A stretch of DNA of 64,000 nt, from the NCBI RefSeq assembly GCF_050947875.1, contig NW_027460392.1, positions 1-64,000 on the forward strand. The letters run 5' to 3'. Below the pieces are notes generated by a model. It searched no databases. It saw only the letters and a list, made by a program, of their open reading frames with translations, and was not told the DNA's origin. The position numbers and the translations under genes are program-made. Numbering within the stretch: the stretch's first letter is position 1; the number at the start of each line of letters is the position of its first letter. The DNA comes from Dermacentor variabilis (taxonomy: Eukaryota > Arthropoda > Arachnida > Ixodida > Ixodidae). Positions 36,813-51,540 of the stretch are shown here, one piece after another.

Positions 36813-39800
36813 ATGCATGCAAATGGTGCTTTTGGCAGAACGCGCACGTGGATTTCTACCAAACGACGTGAAAAGCATGCCGATGCTGCTCTTTTTAGCA
36901 CCCGCACATGGATTTGTGCCAAAACGCGTTTTAAGCATGCACATGCATCTTTTGGTAGACGCGGACGCAGGTTTCTGCAAAACCACACGATATGCATGCA
37001 AATGGCGCTTTTGGCAGAACGTGCACGTGCATTTCTACCAAACGACGTGAAAAGCATGCTGATGCTGCTCTTTTTAGCACCCGCACATGGATTTGTGCCA
37101 AAACGCTTTTTAAGCATGCACATGTATCTTTTGGTAGACGCGGACGCAGTTTTCTGCAAAACCACACGATATGCATGCAAATGGTGCTTTTGGCAGAATG
37201 CGCACGTGGATTTCTACCAAACGACGTCTAAAGCATGCCGATGCTGCTCTTTTAAGCACCCACACATTGTTTTGTGCCAAAACGTGTTTTAAGCATGCAC
37301 ATGCATCTTTTGGTAGACGCGGACGCAGTTTTCTGCAAAACCACACGATATGCATGCAAATGGTGCTTTTGGCAGAACGCGCACGTGGATTTCTACCAAA
37401 CGACGTGAAAAGCATGCCGATGCTGCTCTTTTTAGCACCCGCACATGGATTTGTGCCAAAACGCGTTTTAAGCATGCACATGCATCTTTTGGTAGACGCG
37501 GACGCAGGTTTCTGCAAAACCACACGATATGCATGCAATTGGTGCTATGGGCAGAACGCGCACGTTGATTTCTACCAAACGACGTGAAAAGCATGCCGAT
37601 GCTGCTCTTTTTAGCACCCGGACATGGATTTGTGCCAAAACGCGTTTTAAGCATGCACATGCATCTTTTGGTAGACGCGGACGCAGTTTTCTGCAAAACC
37701 ACACGATATGCATGGAAATGGTGCTTTTGGCAGAACGCGCACGTGGATTTCTACAAAACGACGTGAAAAGCATGCCGATGCTGCTCTTTTTAGCATCCGC
37801 ACATGGATTTGTGCCAAAACGCGTTTTAAGCATGCACATGCATCTTTATGCATCTTTTGGTAGACGTGGACGCAGTTTTCTGCAAAACCACACGATATAC
37901 ATGCAAATGGTGCTTTTGGCAGAACGCGCACGTGGATTTCTACCAAACGACGTGAAAAGCATGCCGATGCTGCTCTTTTTAGCACCCGCACATGGATTTG
38001 TGCCAAAACGCGTTTTAAGCATGCACATGCATCTTTTGGTAGACGTGGACGCAGTTTTCTGCAAAACCACACGATATGCATGCAAATGGTGCTTTTGGCA
38101 GAACGCGCACGTGGATTTCTACCAAACGACGTGAAAAGCATGCCGATGCTGCTCTTTTTAGCACCCACACATTGTTTTGTGCCAAAACGTGTTTTAAGCA
38201 TGCACATGCATCTTTTGGTAGACGCGGACGCAGTTTTCTGCAAAACCACACGATATGCATGCAAATGGTGCTTTTGGCAGAACGCGCACGTGGATTTCTA
38301 CCAAACGACGTGAAAAGCATGCCGATGCTGCTCTTTTAGCACCCGCACATGCATTTGTGCCAAAACGCGTTTTAAGCATGCACATGCATCTTTTGGTAGA
38401 CGTGGACGCAGTTTTCTGCAAAACCACATGATATGCATGCAAATGGTGCTTTTGGCAGAACGCGCACGTGGATTTCTACCAAACGACGTGAAAAGCATGC
38501 CGATGCTGCTCTTTTTAGCACCCGCACATGGATTTGTGCCAAAACGCGTTTTAAGCATGCACATGCATCTTTTGGTAGACGCGGACGCAGGTTTCTGCAA
38601 AACCACACGATATGCATGCAATTGGTGCTATGGGCAGAACGCGCACGTTGATTTCTACCAAACGACGTGAAAAGCATGCCGATGCTGCTCTTTTTAGCAC
38701 CCGCACATGGATTTGTGCCAAAACGCGTTTTAAGCATGCACATGCATCATTTGGTAGACGCGGACGCAGTTTTCTGCAAAACCACACGATATGCATGCAA
38801 ATGGTGCTTTTGGCTGAACGCGCACGTGGATTTCTACCAAACGACGTGAAAAGCATGCCGATGCTGCTCTTTTTAGCACCCGCACATGTATTTGTGCCAA
38901 AACGCGTTTTAAGCATGCATATGCATCTTTTGGTAGACGCGGACGCAGTTTTCTGCAAAACCACACGATATGCATGCAAATGGTGCTTTTGGCAGAACGC
39001 GCACGTGGATTTCTACCAAACGACGTGAAAAGCATGCCGATGCTGCTCTTTTTAGCACCCGCACATGGATTTGTGCCAAAACGCGTTTTAAGCATGCACA
39101 TGCATCTTTTGGTAGACGCGGACGCAGTTTTCTGCAAAACCACACGATATGCATGCAAATGGTGCGTTTGGCAGAACACGCACGTGGATTTCTGCCAAAC
39201 GACGTGAAAAGCATGCCGATGCTGCTCTTTTTAGCACCCACACATTGTTTTGTGCCAAAACGTGTTTTAAGCATGCACATGCATCTTTTGGTAGACGCGG
39301 ACGCAGTTTTCTGCAAAACCACACGATATGCATGCAAATGGTGCTTTTGGCAGAACGCGCACGTGGATTTCTACCAAACGACGTGAAAAGCATGCCGATG
39401 CTGCTCTTTTAGCACCCGCACATGGATTTGTGCCAAAACGCGTTTAAGCATGCACATGCATCTTTTGGTAGACGCGGACGCAGTTTTCTGCAAAACCACA
39501 CGATATGCATGCAAATGGTGCTTTTGGCAGAACGCGCACGTGGATTTCTACCAAACGACGTGAAAAGCATGCCGATGCTGCTCTTTTTAGCACCCGCACA
39601 TGGATTTGTGCCAAAACGCGTTTTAAGCATGCACATGCATCTTTTGGTAGACGCGGACGCAGGTTTCTGCAAAACCACACGATATGCATGCAAATGGTGC
39701 TTTTGGCAGAACGCGCACGTAGATTTCTACCAAACGACGTGAAAAGCATGCTGATGCTGCTCTTTTTAGCACCCGCACATGGATTTGTGCCAAAACGCGT

Positions 39801-40576
39801 TTTAAGCATGCACATGCATCTTTTGGTAGACGCGGACGCAGTTTTCTGCAAAACCACACGATATGCATGCAAATGGTGCTTTTGGCAGAATGCGCACGTG
39901 GATTTCTACGAAACGACGTGAAAAGCATGCCGATGCTGCTCTTTTTAGCACCCGCACATGGATTTGTGCCAAAACGCGTTTAAGCATGCACATGCATCTT
40001 TTGGTAGACGCGGACGCAGTTTTCTGCAAAACCACACGATATGCATGCAAATGGTGCTTTTGGCAGAACGCGCACGTGGATTTCTACCAAACGACGTGAA
40101 AAGCATGCCGATGCTGCTCTTTTTAGCACCCACACATTGTTTGTGCCAAAACGTGTTTTAAGCATGCACATGCATCTTTTGGTAGACGCGGACGCAGTTT
40201 TCTGCAAAACCACACGATATGCATGCAAATGGTGCTTTTGGCAGAACGCGCACGTGGATTTCTACCAAACGCCGTGAAAAGCATGCCGATGCTGCTCTTT
40301 TTAGCACCCGCACATGGATTTGTGCCAAAACGCGTTTTAAGCATGCACATGCATCTTTTGGTAGACGTGGACGCAGTTTTCTGCAAAACCACACGATATG
40401 CATGCAAATGGTGCTTTTGGCAGAACGCGCACGTGGATTTCTACCAAACGACGCGAAAAGCATGCCGATGCTGCTCTTTTTAGCACCCGCACATGGATTT
40501 GTGCCAAAACGCGTTTTAAGCATGCACATGCATCTTTTGGTAGACGCGGACGCAGTTTTCTGCAAAACCACACGAT
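36813..40576. repeat. Mosaic type A units with small length changes
   Basis: About 21 units. Blocks around 37500-37760 and 38580-38850 share TGCAATTGGTGCTATGGGCAG and CACGTTGATTTC about 1083 bp apart (six units plus nine bases); the extra length comes mainly from a 10-bp duplication at 37838-37857. Short units occur at 38336, 39409, 39444, 39978 and 40140. The region is entirely satellite. Confidence 0.8.
37838..37857 (+). repeat. 10-bp tandem micro-duplication within a unit
   Basis: ATGCATCTTT occurs twice in direct succession (37838-37847 and 37848-37857) where all other units have it once, followed by TGGTAG. This makes one 189-bp unit, the largest single length change I saw in the window. 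Slippage at a direct repeat is the likely cause. Confidence 0.9.
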
Positions 40577-43500
40577 ATGCACGCAACTGGTGCTTTTGGC
40601 AGAACGCGCACGTGGATTTCTACCAAACGACGTGAAAAGCATGCCGATTCTGCTCTTTTTAGCACCCGCACATGGATTTGTGCCAAAACGCGCTTTAAGC
40701 ACGCACATGCATCTTTGGTAGACGCGGACGCAGTTTTCTGCAAAACCACACGATATGCATGCAAATGGTGCTTTTGGCAGAACGCGCACGTGGATTTCTA
40801 CCAAACGACGTGAAAAGCATGCCGATGCTGCTCTTTTTAGCACCCGCACATGGATTTGTGCCAAAACGCGTTTTAAGCATGCACATGCATCTTTTGGTAG
40901 ACGCGGACGCAGTTTTCTGCAAAACCACACGATATGCATGCAAGTGGTGCTTTTGGCAGAACGCGCACGTGGATTTCTACCAAACGACGTGAAAACCATG
41001 CCGATGCTGCTCTTTTTAGCACCCGCACATGGATTTGTGCCAAAACGCGTTTTAAGCATGCACATGCATCTTTTGGTAGACGCGGACGCAGTTTTCTGCA
41101 AAACCACACGATATGCATGCAAATGGTGCTTTTGGCAGAACGCGCACGTGGATTTCTACCAAACGACGTGAAAAGCATGCCGATGCTGCTCTTTTAGCAC
41201 CCGCACATGGATTTGTGCCAAAACGCGTTTTAAGCATGCACATGCATCTTTTGGTAGACGCGGACGCAGTTTTCTGCAAAACCACACGATATGCATGCAA
41301 ATGGTGCTTGTGGCAGAACGCGCACGTGGATTTCTACCAAACGACGTGAAAAGCATGCCGATGCTGCTCTTTTTAGCACCCGCACATGGATTTGTGCCAA
41401 AACGCGTTTTAAGCATGCACATGCATCTTTTGGATTACGCTGACGCAGTTTTCTGCAAAACCACGCGATATGCATGCAAATGGTGCTTTTGGCAAAACGC
41501 GCACGTGGATTTCTACCAAACGACGTGAAAAGCATGCCGATGCTGCTCTTTTTAGCACCCGCACATGGATTTGTGCCAAAACGCGTTTTAAGCATGCACA
41601 TGCATCTTTTGGTAGACGCGGACGCAGTTTTCTGCAAAACCACACGATACGCATGCAAATGGTGCTTTTGGCAGAACGCGCACGTGGATGTCTACCAAAC
41701 GACGTGAAAAGCATGCCGATGCTGCTCTTTTTAGCACCCGCACATGGATTTGTGCCAAAACGCGTTTTAAGCATGCACATGCATCTTTTGGTAGACGCGG
41801 ACGCAGTTTTCTGCAAAACCACACGATATGCACGCAACTGGTGCTTTTGGCAGAACGCGCACGTGGATTTCTACCAAACGACGTGAAAAGCATGCCGATT
41901 CTGCTCTTTTTAGCACCCGCACATGGATTTGTGCCAAAACGCGCTTTAAGCACGCACATGCATCTTTTGGTAGACGCGGACGCAGTTTTCTGCAAAACCA
42001 CACGATATGCATGCAAATGGTGCTTTTGGCAGAACGCGCCCGTGGATTTCTACCAAACGACGTGAAAAGCATGCCGATGCTGCTCTTTTTAGCACCCGCA
42101 CATGGATTTGTGCCAAAACGCGTTTTAAGCATGCACATGCATCTTTTGGTAGACGCGGACGCAGTTTTCTGCAAAACCACACGATATGCATGCAAATGGT
42201 GCTTTTGGCAGAACGCGCACGTGGATTTCTACCAAACGACGTGAAAAGCATGCCGATGCTGCTCTTTTTAGCACCCGCACATGGATTTGTGCCAAAACGC
42301 GTTTTAAGCATGCACATGCATCTTTTGGTAGACGCGGACGCAGTTTTCTGCAAAACCACACGATATGCATGCAAATGGTGCTTTTGGCAGAACGCGCACG
42401 AGGATTTCTACCAAACGACGTGAAAAGCATGCCGATGCTGCTCTTTTAGCACCCGCACATGGATTTGTGCCAAAACGCGTTTTAAGCATGCACATGCATC
42501 TTTTGGTAGACGCGGACGCAGTTTTCTTCAAAACCACACGATATGCATGCAAATGGTGCTTGTGGCAGAACGCGCACGTGGATTTCTACCAAACGACGTG
42601 AAAAGCATGCCGATGCTGCTCTTTTTAGCACCCGCACATGGATTTGTGCCAAAACGCTTTTTAAGCATGCACATGCATCTTTTGGATTACGCTGACGCAG
42701 TTTTCTGCAAAACCACGCGATATGCATGCAAATGGTGCTTTTGGCAAAACGCGCACGTGGATTTCTACCAAACGACGTGAAAAGCATGCCGATGCTGCTC
42801 TTTTTAGCACCCGCACATGGATTTGTGCCAAAACGCGTTTTAAGCATACACATGCATCTTTTGGTAGACGCGGACGCAGTTTTCTGCAAAACCACACGAT
42901 ATGCATGCAAATGGTGCTTTTGGCAGAACGCGCACGTGGATTTCTACAAAACGACGTGAAAAGCATGCCGATACTGCTCTTTTTAGCACCCGCACATGGA
43001 TTTGTGCCAAAACGTGTTTTAAGCATGCACATGCATCTTTTGGTAGACGCGGACGCAGTTTTCTGCAAAACCACACGATATGCATGCAAATGGTGCTTTT
43101 GGCAGAACGCGCACGTGGATTTCTACCAAACGACGTGAAAAGCATGCCGATGCTGCTCTTTTTAGCACCCGCACATGGATTTGTGCCAAAACGCGTTTTA
43201 AGCATGCACTTGCATCTTTTGGTAGACGCGGACGCAGTTTTCTGCAAAACCACACGATATGCATGCAAATGGTGCTTTTGGCAGAACGCGCACGTGGATT
43301 TCTACCAAACGACGTGAAAAGCATGCCGATGCTGCTCTTTTTAGGACCCGCACATGGATTTGTGCCAAAACGCGTTTTAAGCATGCACATGCATATTTTG
43401 GTAGACGCGGACGCAGTTTTCTGCAAAACCACACGATATGCATGCAAATGGTGCTTTTGGCAGAACGAGCACGTGGATGTCTACCAAACGACGTGAAAAG

Positions 43501-46500
43501 CATGCCGATGCTGCTCTTTTTAGCACCCGCACATGGATTTGCGCCAAAACGCGTTTTAAGCATGCACATGCATCTTTTGGTAGACGCGGACGCAGTTTTC
43601 TGCAAAACCACACGATATGCACGCAACTGGTGCTTTTGGCAGAACGCGCACGTGGATTTCTACCAAACGACGTGAAAAGCATGCCGATTCTGCTCTTTTT
43701 AGCACCCGCACATGGATTTGTGCCAAAACGCGCTTTAAGCACGCACATGCATCTTTTGGTAGACGCGGACGCAGTTTTCTGCAAAACCACACGATATGCA
43801 TGCAAATGGTGCTTTTGGCAGAACGCGCACGTGGATTTCTACCAAACGACGTGAAAAGCATGCCGATGCTGCTCTTTTTAGCACCCGCACATGGATTTGT
43901 GCCAAAACGCGTTTTAAGCATGCACATGCATCTTTTGGTAGACGCGGACGCAGTTTTCTGCAAAACCACACGATATGCATGCAAATGGTGCTTTTGGCAG
44001 AACGCGCACGTGGATTTCTACAAAACGACGTGAAAAGCATGCCGATGCTGCTCTTTTTAGCATCCGCACATGGATTTGTGCCAAAACGCGTTTTAAGCAT
44101 GCACATGCATCTTTTGGTAGACGCGGACGCAGTTTTCTGCAAAACCACACGATATGCATGCAAATGGTGCTTTTGGCAGAACGCGCACGTGGATTTCTAC
44201 CAAACGACGTGAAAAGCATGCCGATGCTGCTCTTTTTAGCACCCGCACATGGATTTGTGCCAAAACGCGTTTTAAGCATGCACATGCATCTTTTGGTAGA
44301 CGCGGACGCAGTTTTCTGCAAAACCACACGATATGCATGCAAATGGTGCTTTTGGCAGAACGCGCACGTGGATTTCTACCAAACGACGTGAAAAGCATGC
44401 CGATGCTGCTCTTTTTAGCACCCGCACATGGATTTGTGCCAAAACGTGTTTTAAGCATGCACATGCATCTTTTGGTAGACGCGGACGCAATTTTCTGCAA
44501 AACCACACGATATGCATGCAAATGGTGCTTTTGGCAGAACGCGCACGTGGATTTCTACCAAACGACGTGAAAAGCATGCAGATGCTGCTCTTTTTAGCAC
44601 CCGCACATGGATTTGTGCCAAAACGCGTTTTAAGCATGCACATGCATCTTTTGGTAGACGTGGACGCAGTTTTCTGCAAAACCACACGATATGCATGCAA
44701 ATGGTGCTTTTGGCCGAACGCGCACGTGGATTTCTACCAAACGACGTGAAAAGCATGCCGATGCTGCTCTTTTTAGCACCCGCACATGGATTTGTGCCAA
44801 AACGCGTTTTAAGCATGCACATGCATCTTTTGGTAGACGCGGACGCAGTTTTCTGCAAAACCACACGATATGCATGCAAATGGTGCTTTTGGCAGAACGC
44901 GCACGTGGATTTCAACCAAACGACGTGAAGAGCATGCCGATGCTGCTCTTTTTAGCACCCACACATTGTTTTGTGCCAAAACGTGTTTTAAGCATGCACA
45001 TGCATCTTTTGGTAGACGCGGACGCAGTTTTCTGCAAAACCACACGATATGCATGCAAATGGTGCTTTTGGCAGAACGCGCACGTGGATTTCTACCAAAC
45101 GACGTGAAAAGCATGCCGATGCTGCTCTTTTTAGCACCCGCACATGGATTTGTGCCAAAACGCGTTTTAAGCATGCACATGCATCTTTTGGTAGACGTGG
45201 ACGCAGTTTTCTGCAAAACCACACGATATGCATGCAAATGGTGCTTTTGGCAGAACGCGCACGTGGATTTCTACCAAACGACGTGAAAAGCATGCCGATG
45301 CTGCTCTTTTTAGCACCCGCACATGGATTTGTGCCAAAACGCGTTTTAAGCATGCACATGCATCTTTTGGTAGACGCGGACGCAGTTTTCTGCAAAACCA
45401 CACGATATGCATGCAAATGGTGCTTTTGGCAGAACGCGCACGTGGATGTCTACCAAACGACGTGAAAAGCATGCCGATGCTGCTCTTTTTAGCACCCGCA
45501 CATGGATTTGTGCCAAAACGCGTTTTAAGCATGCACATGCATCTTTTGGTAGACGCGGACGCAGTTTTCTGCAAAACCACACGATATGCACGCAACTGGT
45601 GCTTTTGGCAGAACGCGCACGTGGATTTCTACCAAACGACGTGAAAAGCATGCCGATTCTGCTCTTTTTAGCACCCGCACATGGATTTGTGCCAAAACGC
45701 GCTTTAAGCACGCACATGCATCTTTTGGTAGACGCGGACGCAGTTTTCTGCAAAACCACACGATATGCATGCAAATGGTGCTTTTGGCAGAACGCGCACG
45801 TGGATTTCTACCAAACGACGTGAAAAGCATGCCGATGCTGCTCTTTTTAGCACCCGCACATGGATTTGTGCCAAAACGCGTTTTAAGCATGCACATGCAT
45901 CTTTTGGTAGACGCGGACGCAGTTTTCTGCAAAACCACACGATATGCATGCAAATGGTGCTTTTGGCAGAACGCGCACGTGGATTTCTACCAAACGACGT
46001 GAAAACCATGCCGATGCTGCTCTTTTTAGTTCCCGCACATGGATTTGTGCCAAAACGCGTTTTAAGCATGCCCATGCATCTTTTGGTAGACGCGGACGCA
46101 GTTTTCTGCAAAACCACACGATATGCATGCAAATGGTGCTTTTGGCAGAACGCGCACGTGGATTTCTACCAAACGACGTGAAAAGCATGCCGATGCTGCT
46201 CTTTTAGCACCCGCACATGGATTTGTGCCAAAACGCGTTTTAAGCATGCACATCCATCTTTTGGTAGACGCGGACGCAGTTTTCTTCAAAACCACACGAT
46301 ATGCATGCAAATGGTGCTTGTGGCAGAACGCGCACGTGGATTTCTACCAAACGACGTGAAAAGCATGCCGATGCTGCTCTTTTTAGCACCCGCACATGGA
46401 TTTGTGCCAAAACGCGTTGTAAGCATGCACATGCATCTTTTGGATTACGCTGACGCAGTTTTCTGCAAATCCACGCGATATGCATGCAAATGGTGCTTTT

Positions 46501-48119
46501 GGCAAAACGCGCACGTGGATTTCTACCAAACGTCGTGAAAAGCATGCCGATGCTGCTCTTTTTAGCACCCGCACATGGATTTGTGCCAAAACGCGCTTTA
46601 AGCACGCACATGCATCTTTTGGTAGACGCGGACGCAGTTTTCTGCAAAACCACAGGATATGCATGCAAATGGTGCTTTTGGCAGAACGCGCACGTGGATT
46701 TCTACCAAACGTCGTGAAAAGCATGCCGATGCTGCTCTTTTTAGCACCCGCACATGGATTTGTGCCAAAACGCATTTTAAGCATGCACATGCATCTTTTG
46801 GTAGACGCGGACGCAGTTTTCTGCAAAACCACACGATATGCATGCAAATGGTGCTTTTGCCAGATCGCGCACGTGGATTTCTACCAAACGACGTGAAAAG
46901 CATGCCGATGCTGCTCTTTTTAGCACCCGCACATGGATTTGTGCCAAAACGCGTTTTAAGCATGCACATGCATCTTTTGGTAGACGCGGACGCAGTTTTC
47001 TGCAAAACCACACGATATGCATGCAAATGGTGCTTTTGGCAGAACGCGCACGTGGATGTCTACCAAACAACGTGAAAATCATGCCGATGCTGCTCTTTTT
47101 AGCACCCGCACATGGATTTGTGCCAAAACGCGTTTTAAGCATGCACATGCATCTTTTGGTAGACGCGGACGCAGTTTTCTGCAAAACCACACGATATGCA
47201 CGCAACTGGTGCTTTTGGCAGAACGCGCACGTGGATTTCTACCAAACGACGTGAAAAGCATGCCGATTCTGCTCTTTTTAGCACCCGCACATGGATTTGT
47301 GCCAAAACGCGCTTTAAGCACGCACATGCATCTTTTGGTAGACGCGGACGCAGTTTTCTGCAAAACCACACGATATGCATGCAAATGGTGCTTTTGGCAG
47401 AACGCGCACGTGGATTTCTACCAAACGACGTGAAAAGCATGCCGATGCTGCTCTTTTTAGCACCCGCACATGGATTTGTGCCAAAACGCGTTTTAAGCAT
47501 GCACATGCATCTTTTGGTAGACGCGGACGCAGTTTTCTGCAAAACCACACGATATGCATGCAAATGGTGCTTTTGGTAGAACGCGCACGTGGATTTCTAC
47601 AAAACGACGTGAAAAGCATACCGATGCTGCTCTTTTTAGCACCCGCACATGGATTTGTGCCAAAACGCGTTTTAAGCATGCACATGCATCTTTTGGTAGA
47701 CGCGGACGCAGTTTTCTGCAAAACCACACGATATGCATGCAAATGGTGCTTTTGGCAGAACGCGCACGTGGATGTCTACCAAACGACGTGAAAAGCATGC
47801 CGATGCTGCTCTTTTTAGCACCCGCACATGGATTTGTGCCAAAACGCGTTTTAAGCATGCACATGCATCTTTTGGTAGACGCGGACGCAGTTTTCTGCAA
47901 AACCACACGATATGCACGCAACTGGTGCTTTTGGCAGAACGCGCACGTGGATTTCTACCAAACGACGTGAAAAGCATGCCGATTCTGCTCTTTTTAGCAC
48001 CCGCACATGGATTTGTACCAAAACGCGCTTTAAGCACGCACATGCATCTTTTGGTAGACGCGGACGCAGTTTTCTGCAAAACCACACGATATGCATGCAA
48101 ATGGTGCTTTTGGCAGAAC
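40577..48119. repeat. Type A mosaic with linked variant sets P and D
   Basis: Set P joins GCACGCAACTGG, GCCGATTCTGC and CGCGCTTTAAGCACGCAC within one unit length (starts near 40577, 41828, 43617, 45586, 47196 and 47912, with relatives further right). Set D joins GCTTGTGGCAG, TTTTGGATTACGCTGAC, CACGCGATATGC and GGCAAAACGCG (near 41433, 42684 and 46442). 40755-41600 and 42007-42850 are copies at a 1252-bp period (seven units less one). Another recurring marker is GTGGATGTCTACC (about 41687, 43477, 45446, 47055, 47771). Confidence 0.8.
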
Positions 48120-49393
48120 GCGCACGTGTATTTCTACCAAACGACGTGAAAAGCATGCCGATGCTGCTCTTTTTAGCACCCGCACATGGATTTGTGCCAA
48201 AACGCGTTTTAAGCATGCACATGCATCTTTTGGTAGACGCGGACGCAGTTTTCTGCAAAACCACACGATAAGCATGCAAATGGTGCTTTTGGCAGAACGC
48301 GCACGTGGATTTCTACAAAACGACGTGAAAAGCATGCCGATTCTGCTCTTTTTAGCACCCGCACATGGATTTGTGCCAAAACGCGCTTTAAGCACGCACA
48401 TGCATCTTTTGGTAGACGCGGACGCAGTTTTCTGCAAAACCACACGATATGCATGCACATGGTGCTTTTGGCAGAACGCGCACGTGGATTTCTACCAAAC
48501 GACGTGAAAAGCATGCCGATGCTGCTCTTTTTAGCACCCGCACATGGATTTGTGCCAAAACGCGTTTTAAGCATGCACATGCATCTTTTGGTAGACGCGG
48601 ACGCAGTTTTCTGCAAAACCACACGATATGCATGCAAATGGTGCTTTTGGCAGAACGCGCACGTGGATTTCTACCAAACGACGTGAAAACCATGCCGATG
48701 CTGCTCTTTTTAGCACCCGCACATGGATTTGTGCCAAAACGCGTTTTAAGCATGCACATGCATCTTTTGGTAGAAGCGGACGCAGTTTTCTGCAAAACCA
48801 CACGATATGCATGCAAATGGTGCTTTTGGCAGAACGCGCACGTGGATTTCTACCAAACGACGTGAAAAGCATGCCGATGCTGCTCTTTTAGCACCCGCAC
48901 ATGAATTTGTGCCAAAACGCGTTTTAAGCATGCACATGCATCTTTTGGTAGACGCGGACGCAGTTTTCTGCAAAACCACACGATATGAATGCAAATGGTG
49001 CTTGTGGCAGAACGCGCACGTGGATTTCTACCAAACGACGTGAAAAGCATGCCGATGCTGCTCTTTTTAGCACCCGCACATGGATTTGTGCCAAAACGCG
49101 TTTTAAGCATGCACATGCATCTTTTGGATTACGCTGACGCAGTTTTCTGGAAAACCACGCGATATGCATGCAAATGGTGCTTTTGGCAAAACGCGCACGT
49201 GGATTTCTACCAAACGACGTGAAAAGCATGCCGATGCTGCTCTTTTTAGCACCCGCACATGGATTTGTGCCAAAACGCGTTTTAAGCTTGCACAAGCATC
49301 TTTTGGTAGACGCGGACGCAGTTTTCTGCAAAACCACACGATATGCATGCAAATGGTGCTTTTGGCAGAACGCGCACGTGGATTTCTACCAAA
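48120..49393. repeat. Segmental duplication D8, copy 1 (about 7 units)
   Basis: Ordered markers CACGTGTATTTC, TACAAAACGACG with GCCGATTCTGC, GCATGCACATGGTGC, GTGAAAACCATGCC, GTAGAAGCGGACG, CACATGAATTTG, GATATGAATGC and TTTCTGGAAAACC recur 2147 bp downstream (12 units less one base). A lone difference is CGATAAGCATGC near 48268 against CGATATGCATGC in copy 2. The match ends at CGTCGTG near 49393. Confidence 0.87.
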
Positions 49394-50176
49394 CGTCGTG
49401 AAAAGCATGCCGATGCTGCTCTTTTTAGCACCCGCACATGGATTTGTGCCAAAACGCGTTTTAAGCATGCACATGCATCTTTTGGTAGACGCGGACGCAG
49501 TTTTCTGCAAAACCACACAATATGCATGCAAATGGTGCTTTTGCCAGATCGCGCACGTGGATTTCTACCAAACGACGTGAAAAGCATGCCGATGCTGCTC
49601 TTTTTAGCACCCGCACATGGATTTGTGCCAAAACGCGTTTTAAGCATGCACATGCATCTTTTGGATTACGCTGACGCAGCTTTCTGGAAAACCACGCGAT
49701 ATGCATGCAAATGGTGCTTTTGGCAAAACGCGCACGTGGATTTCTACCAAACGACGTGAAAAGCATGCCGATGCTGCTCTTTTTAGCACCCGCACATGGA
49801 TTTGTGCCAAAACGCGTTTTAAGCTTGCACAAGCATCTTTTGGTAGACGCGGACGCAGTTTTCTGCAAAACCACACGATATGCATGCAAATGGTGCTTTT
49901 GGCAGAACGCGCACGTGGATTTCTACCAAACGTCGTGAAAAGCATGCCGATGCTGCTCTTTTTAGCACCCGCACATGGATTTGTGCCAAAACGCGTTTTA
50001 AGCATGCACATGCATCTTTTGGTAGACGCGGACGCAGTTTTCTGCAAAACCACACAATATGCATGCAAATGGTGCTTTTGCCAGATCGCGCACGTGGATT
50101 TCTACCAAACGACGTGAAAAGCATGCCGATGCTGCTCTTTTTAGCACCCGCACATGGATTTGTGCCAAAACGCGTT
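49103..50176. repeat. 3-unit tandem duplication (537-bp period)
   Basis: 49103-49639 and 49640-50176 share TTTTGGATTACGCTGAC with TTTCTGGAAAACC, AAGCTTGCACAAGC, CGTCGTGAAAAG, CACACAATATGC and TTTTGCCAGATCGC at exactly 537 bp, three units. The second copy has GCAGCTTTC where the first has GCAGTTTTC. This duplication lies between the two D8 copies and overlaps the end of the first. Confidence 0.87.
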
Positions 50177-50266
50177 TCAAGCATGCACATGCATCTTTTG
50201 GTAGACGCGGACGCAGTTTTCTGCAAAACCACACGATATGCATGCAAATGGTGCTTTTGGCAGAAC

Positions 50267-51540
50267 GCGCACGTGTATTTCTACCAAACGACGTGAAAAG
50301 CATGCCGATGCTGCTCTTTTTAGCACCCGCACATGGATTTGTGCCAAAACGCGTTTTAAGCATGCACATGCATCTTTTGGTAGACGCGGACGCAGTTTTC
50401 TGCAAAACCACACGATATGCATGCAAATGGTGCTTTTGGCAGAACGCGCACGTGGATTTCTACAAAACGACGTGAAAAGCATGCCGATTCTGCTCTTTTT
50501 AGCACCCGCACATGGATTTGTGCCAAAACGCGCTTTAAGCACGCACATGCATCTTTTGGTAGACGCGGACGCAGTTTTCTGCAAAACCACACGATATGCA
50601 TGCACATGGTGCTTTTGGCAGAACGCGCACGTGGATTTCTACCAAACGACGTGAAAAGCATGCCGATGCTGCTCTTTTTAGCACCCGCACATGGATTTGT
50701 GCCAAAACGCGTTTTAAGCATGCACATGCATCTTTTGGTAGACGCGGACGCAGTTTTCTGCAAAACCACACGATATGCATGCAAATGGTGCTTTTGGCAG
50801 AACGCGCACGTGGATTTCTACCAAACGACGTGAAAACCATGCCGATGCTGCTCTTTTTAGCACCCGCACATGGATTTGTGCCAAAACGCGTTTTAAGCAT
50901 GCACATGCATCTTTTGGTAGAAGCGGACGCAGTTTTCTGCAAAACCACACGATATGCATGCAAATGGTGCTTTTGGCAGAACGCGCACGTGGATTTCTAC
51001 CAAACGACGTGAAAAGCATGCCGATGCTGCTCTTTTAGCACCCGCACATGAATTTGTGCCAAAACGCGTTTTAAGCATGCACATGCATCTTTTGGTAGAC
51101 GCGGACGCAGTTTTCTGCAAAACCACACGATATGAATGCAAATGGTGCTTGTGGCAGAACGCGCACGTGGATTTCTACCAAACGACGTGAAAAGCATGCC
51201 GATGCTGCTCTTTTTAGCACCCGCACATGGATTTGTGCCAAAACGCGTTTTAAGCATGCACATGCATCTTTTGGATTACGCTGACGCAGTTTTCTGGAAA
51301 ACCACGCGATATGCATGCAAATGGTGCTTTTGGCAAAACGCGCACGTGGATTTCTACCAAACGACGTGAAAAGCATGCCGATGCTGCTCTTTTTAGCACC
51401 CGCACATGGATTTGTGCCAAAACGCGTTTTAAGCTTGCACAAGCATCTTTTGGTAGACGCGGACGCAGTTTTCTGCAAAACCACACGATATGCATGCAAA
51501 TGGTGCTTTTGGCAGAACGCGCACGTGGATTTCTACCAAA
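50267..51540. repeat. Segmental duplication D8, copy 2 (about 7 units)
   Basis: Second copy of 48120-49393 at an offset of 2147 bp, carrying the same chain of private variants. After 51540 it continues into a set P-type unit (GCCGATTCTGC) instead of the CGTCGTG unit that follows copy 1. Confidence 0.87.

Noticed and set aside
50267..51540. Independent gene-like block because of its strong match to 48120-49393
   Set aside because: The match is satellite throughout; conservation comes from recent duplication, not function.
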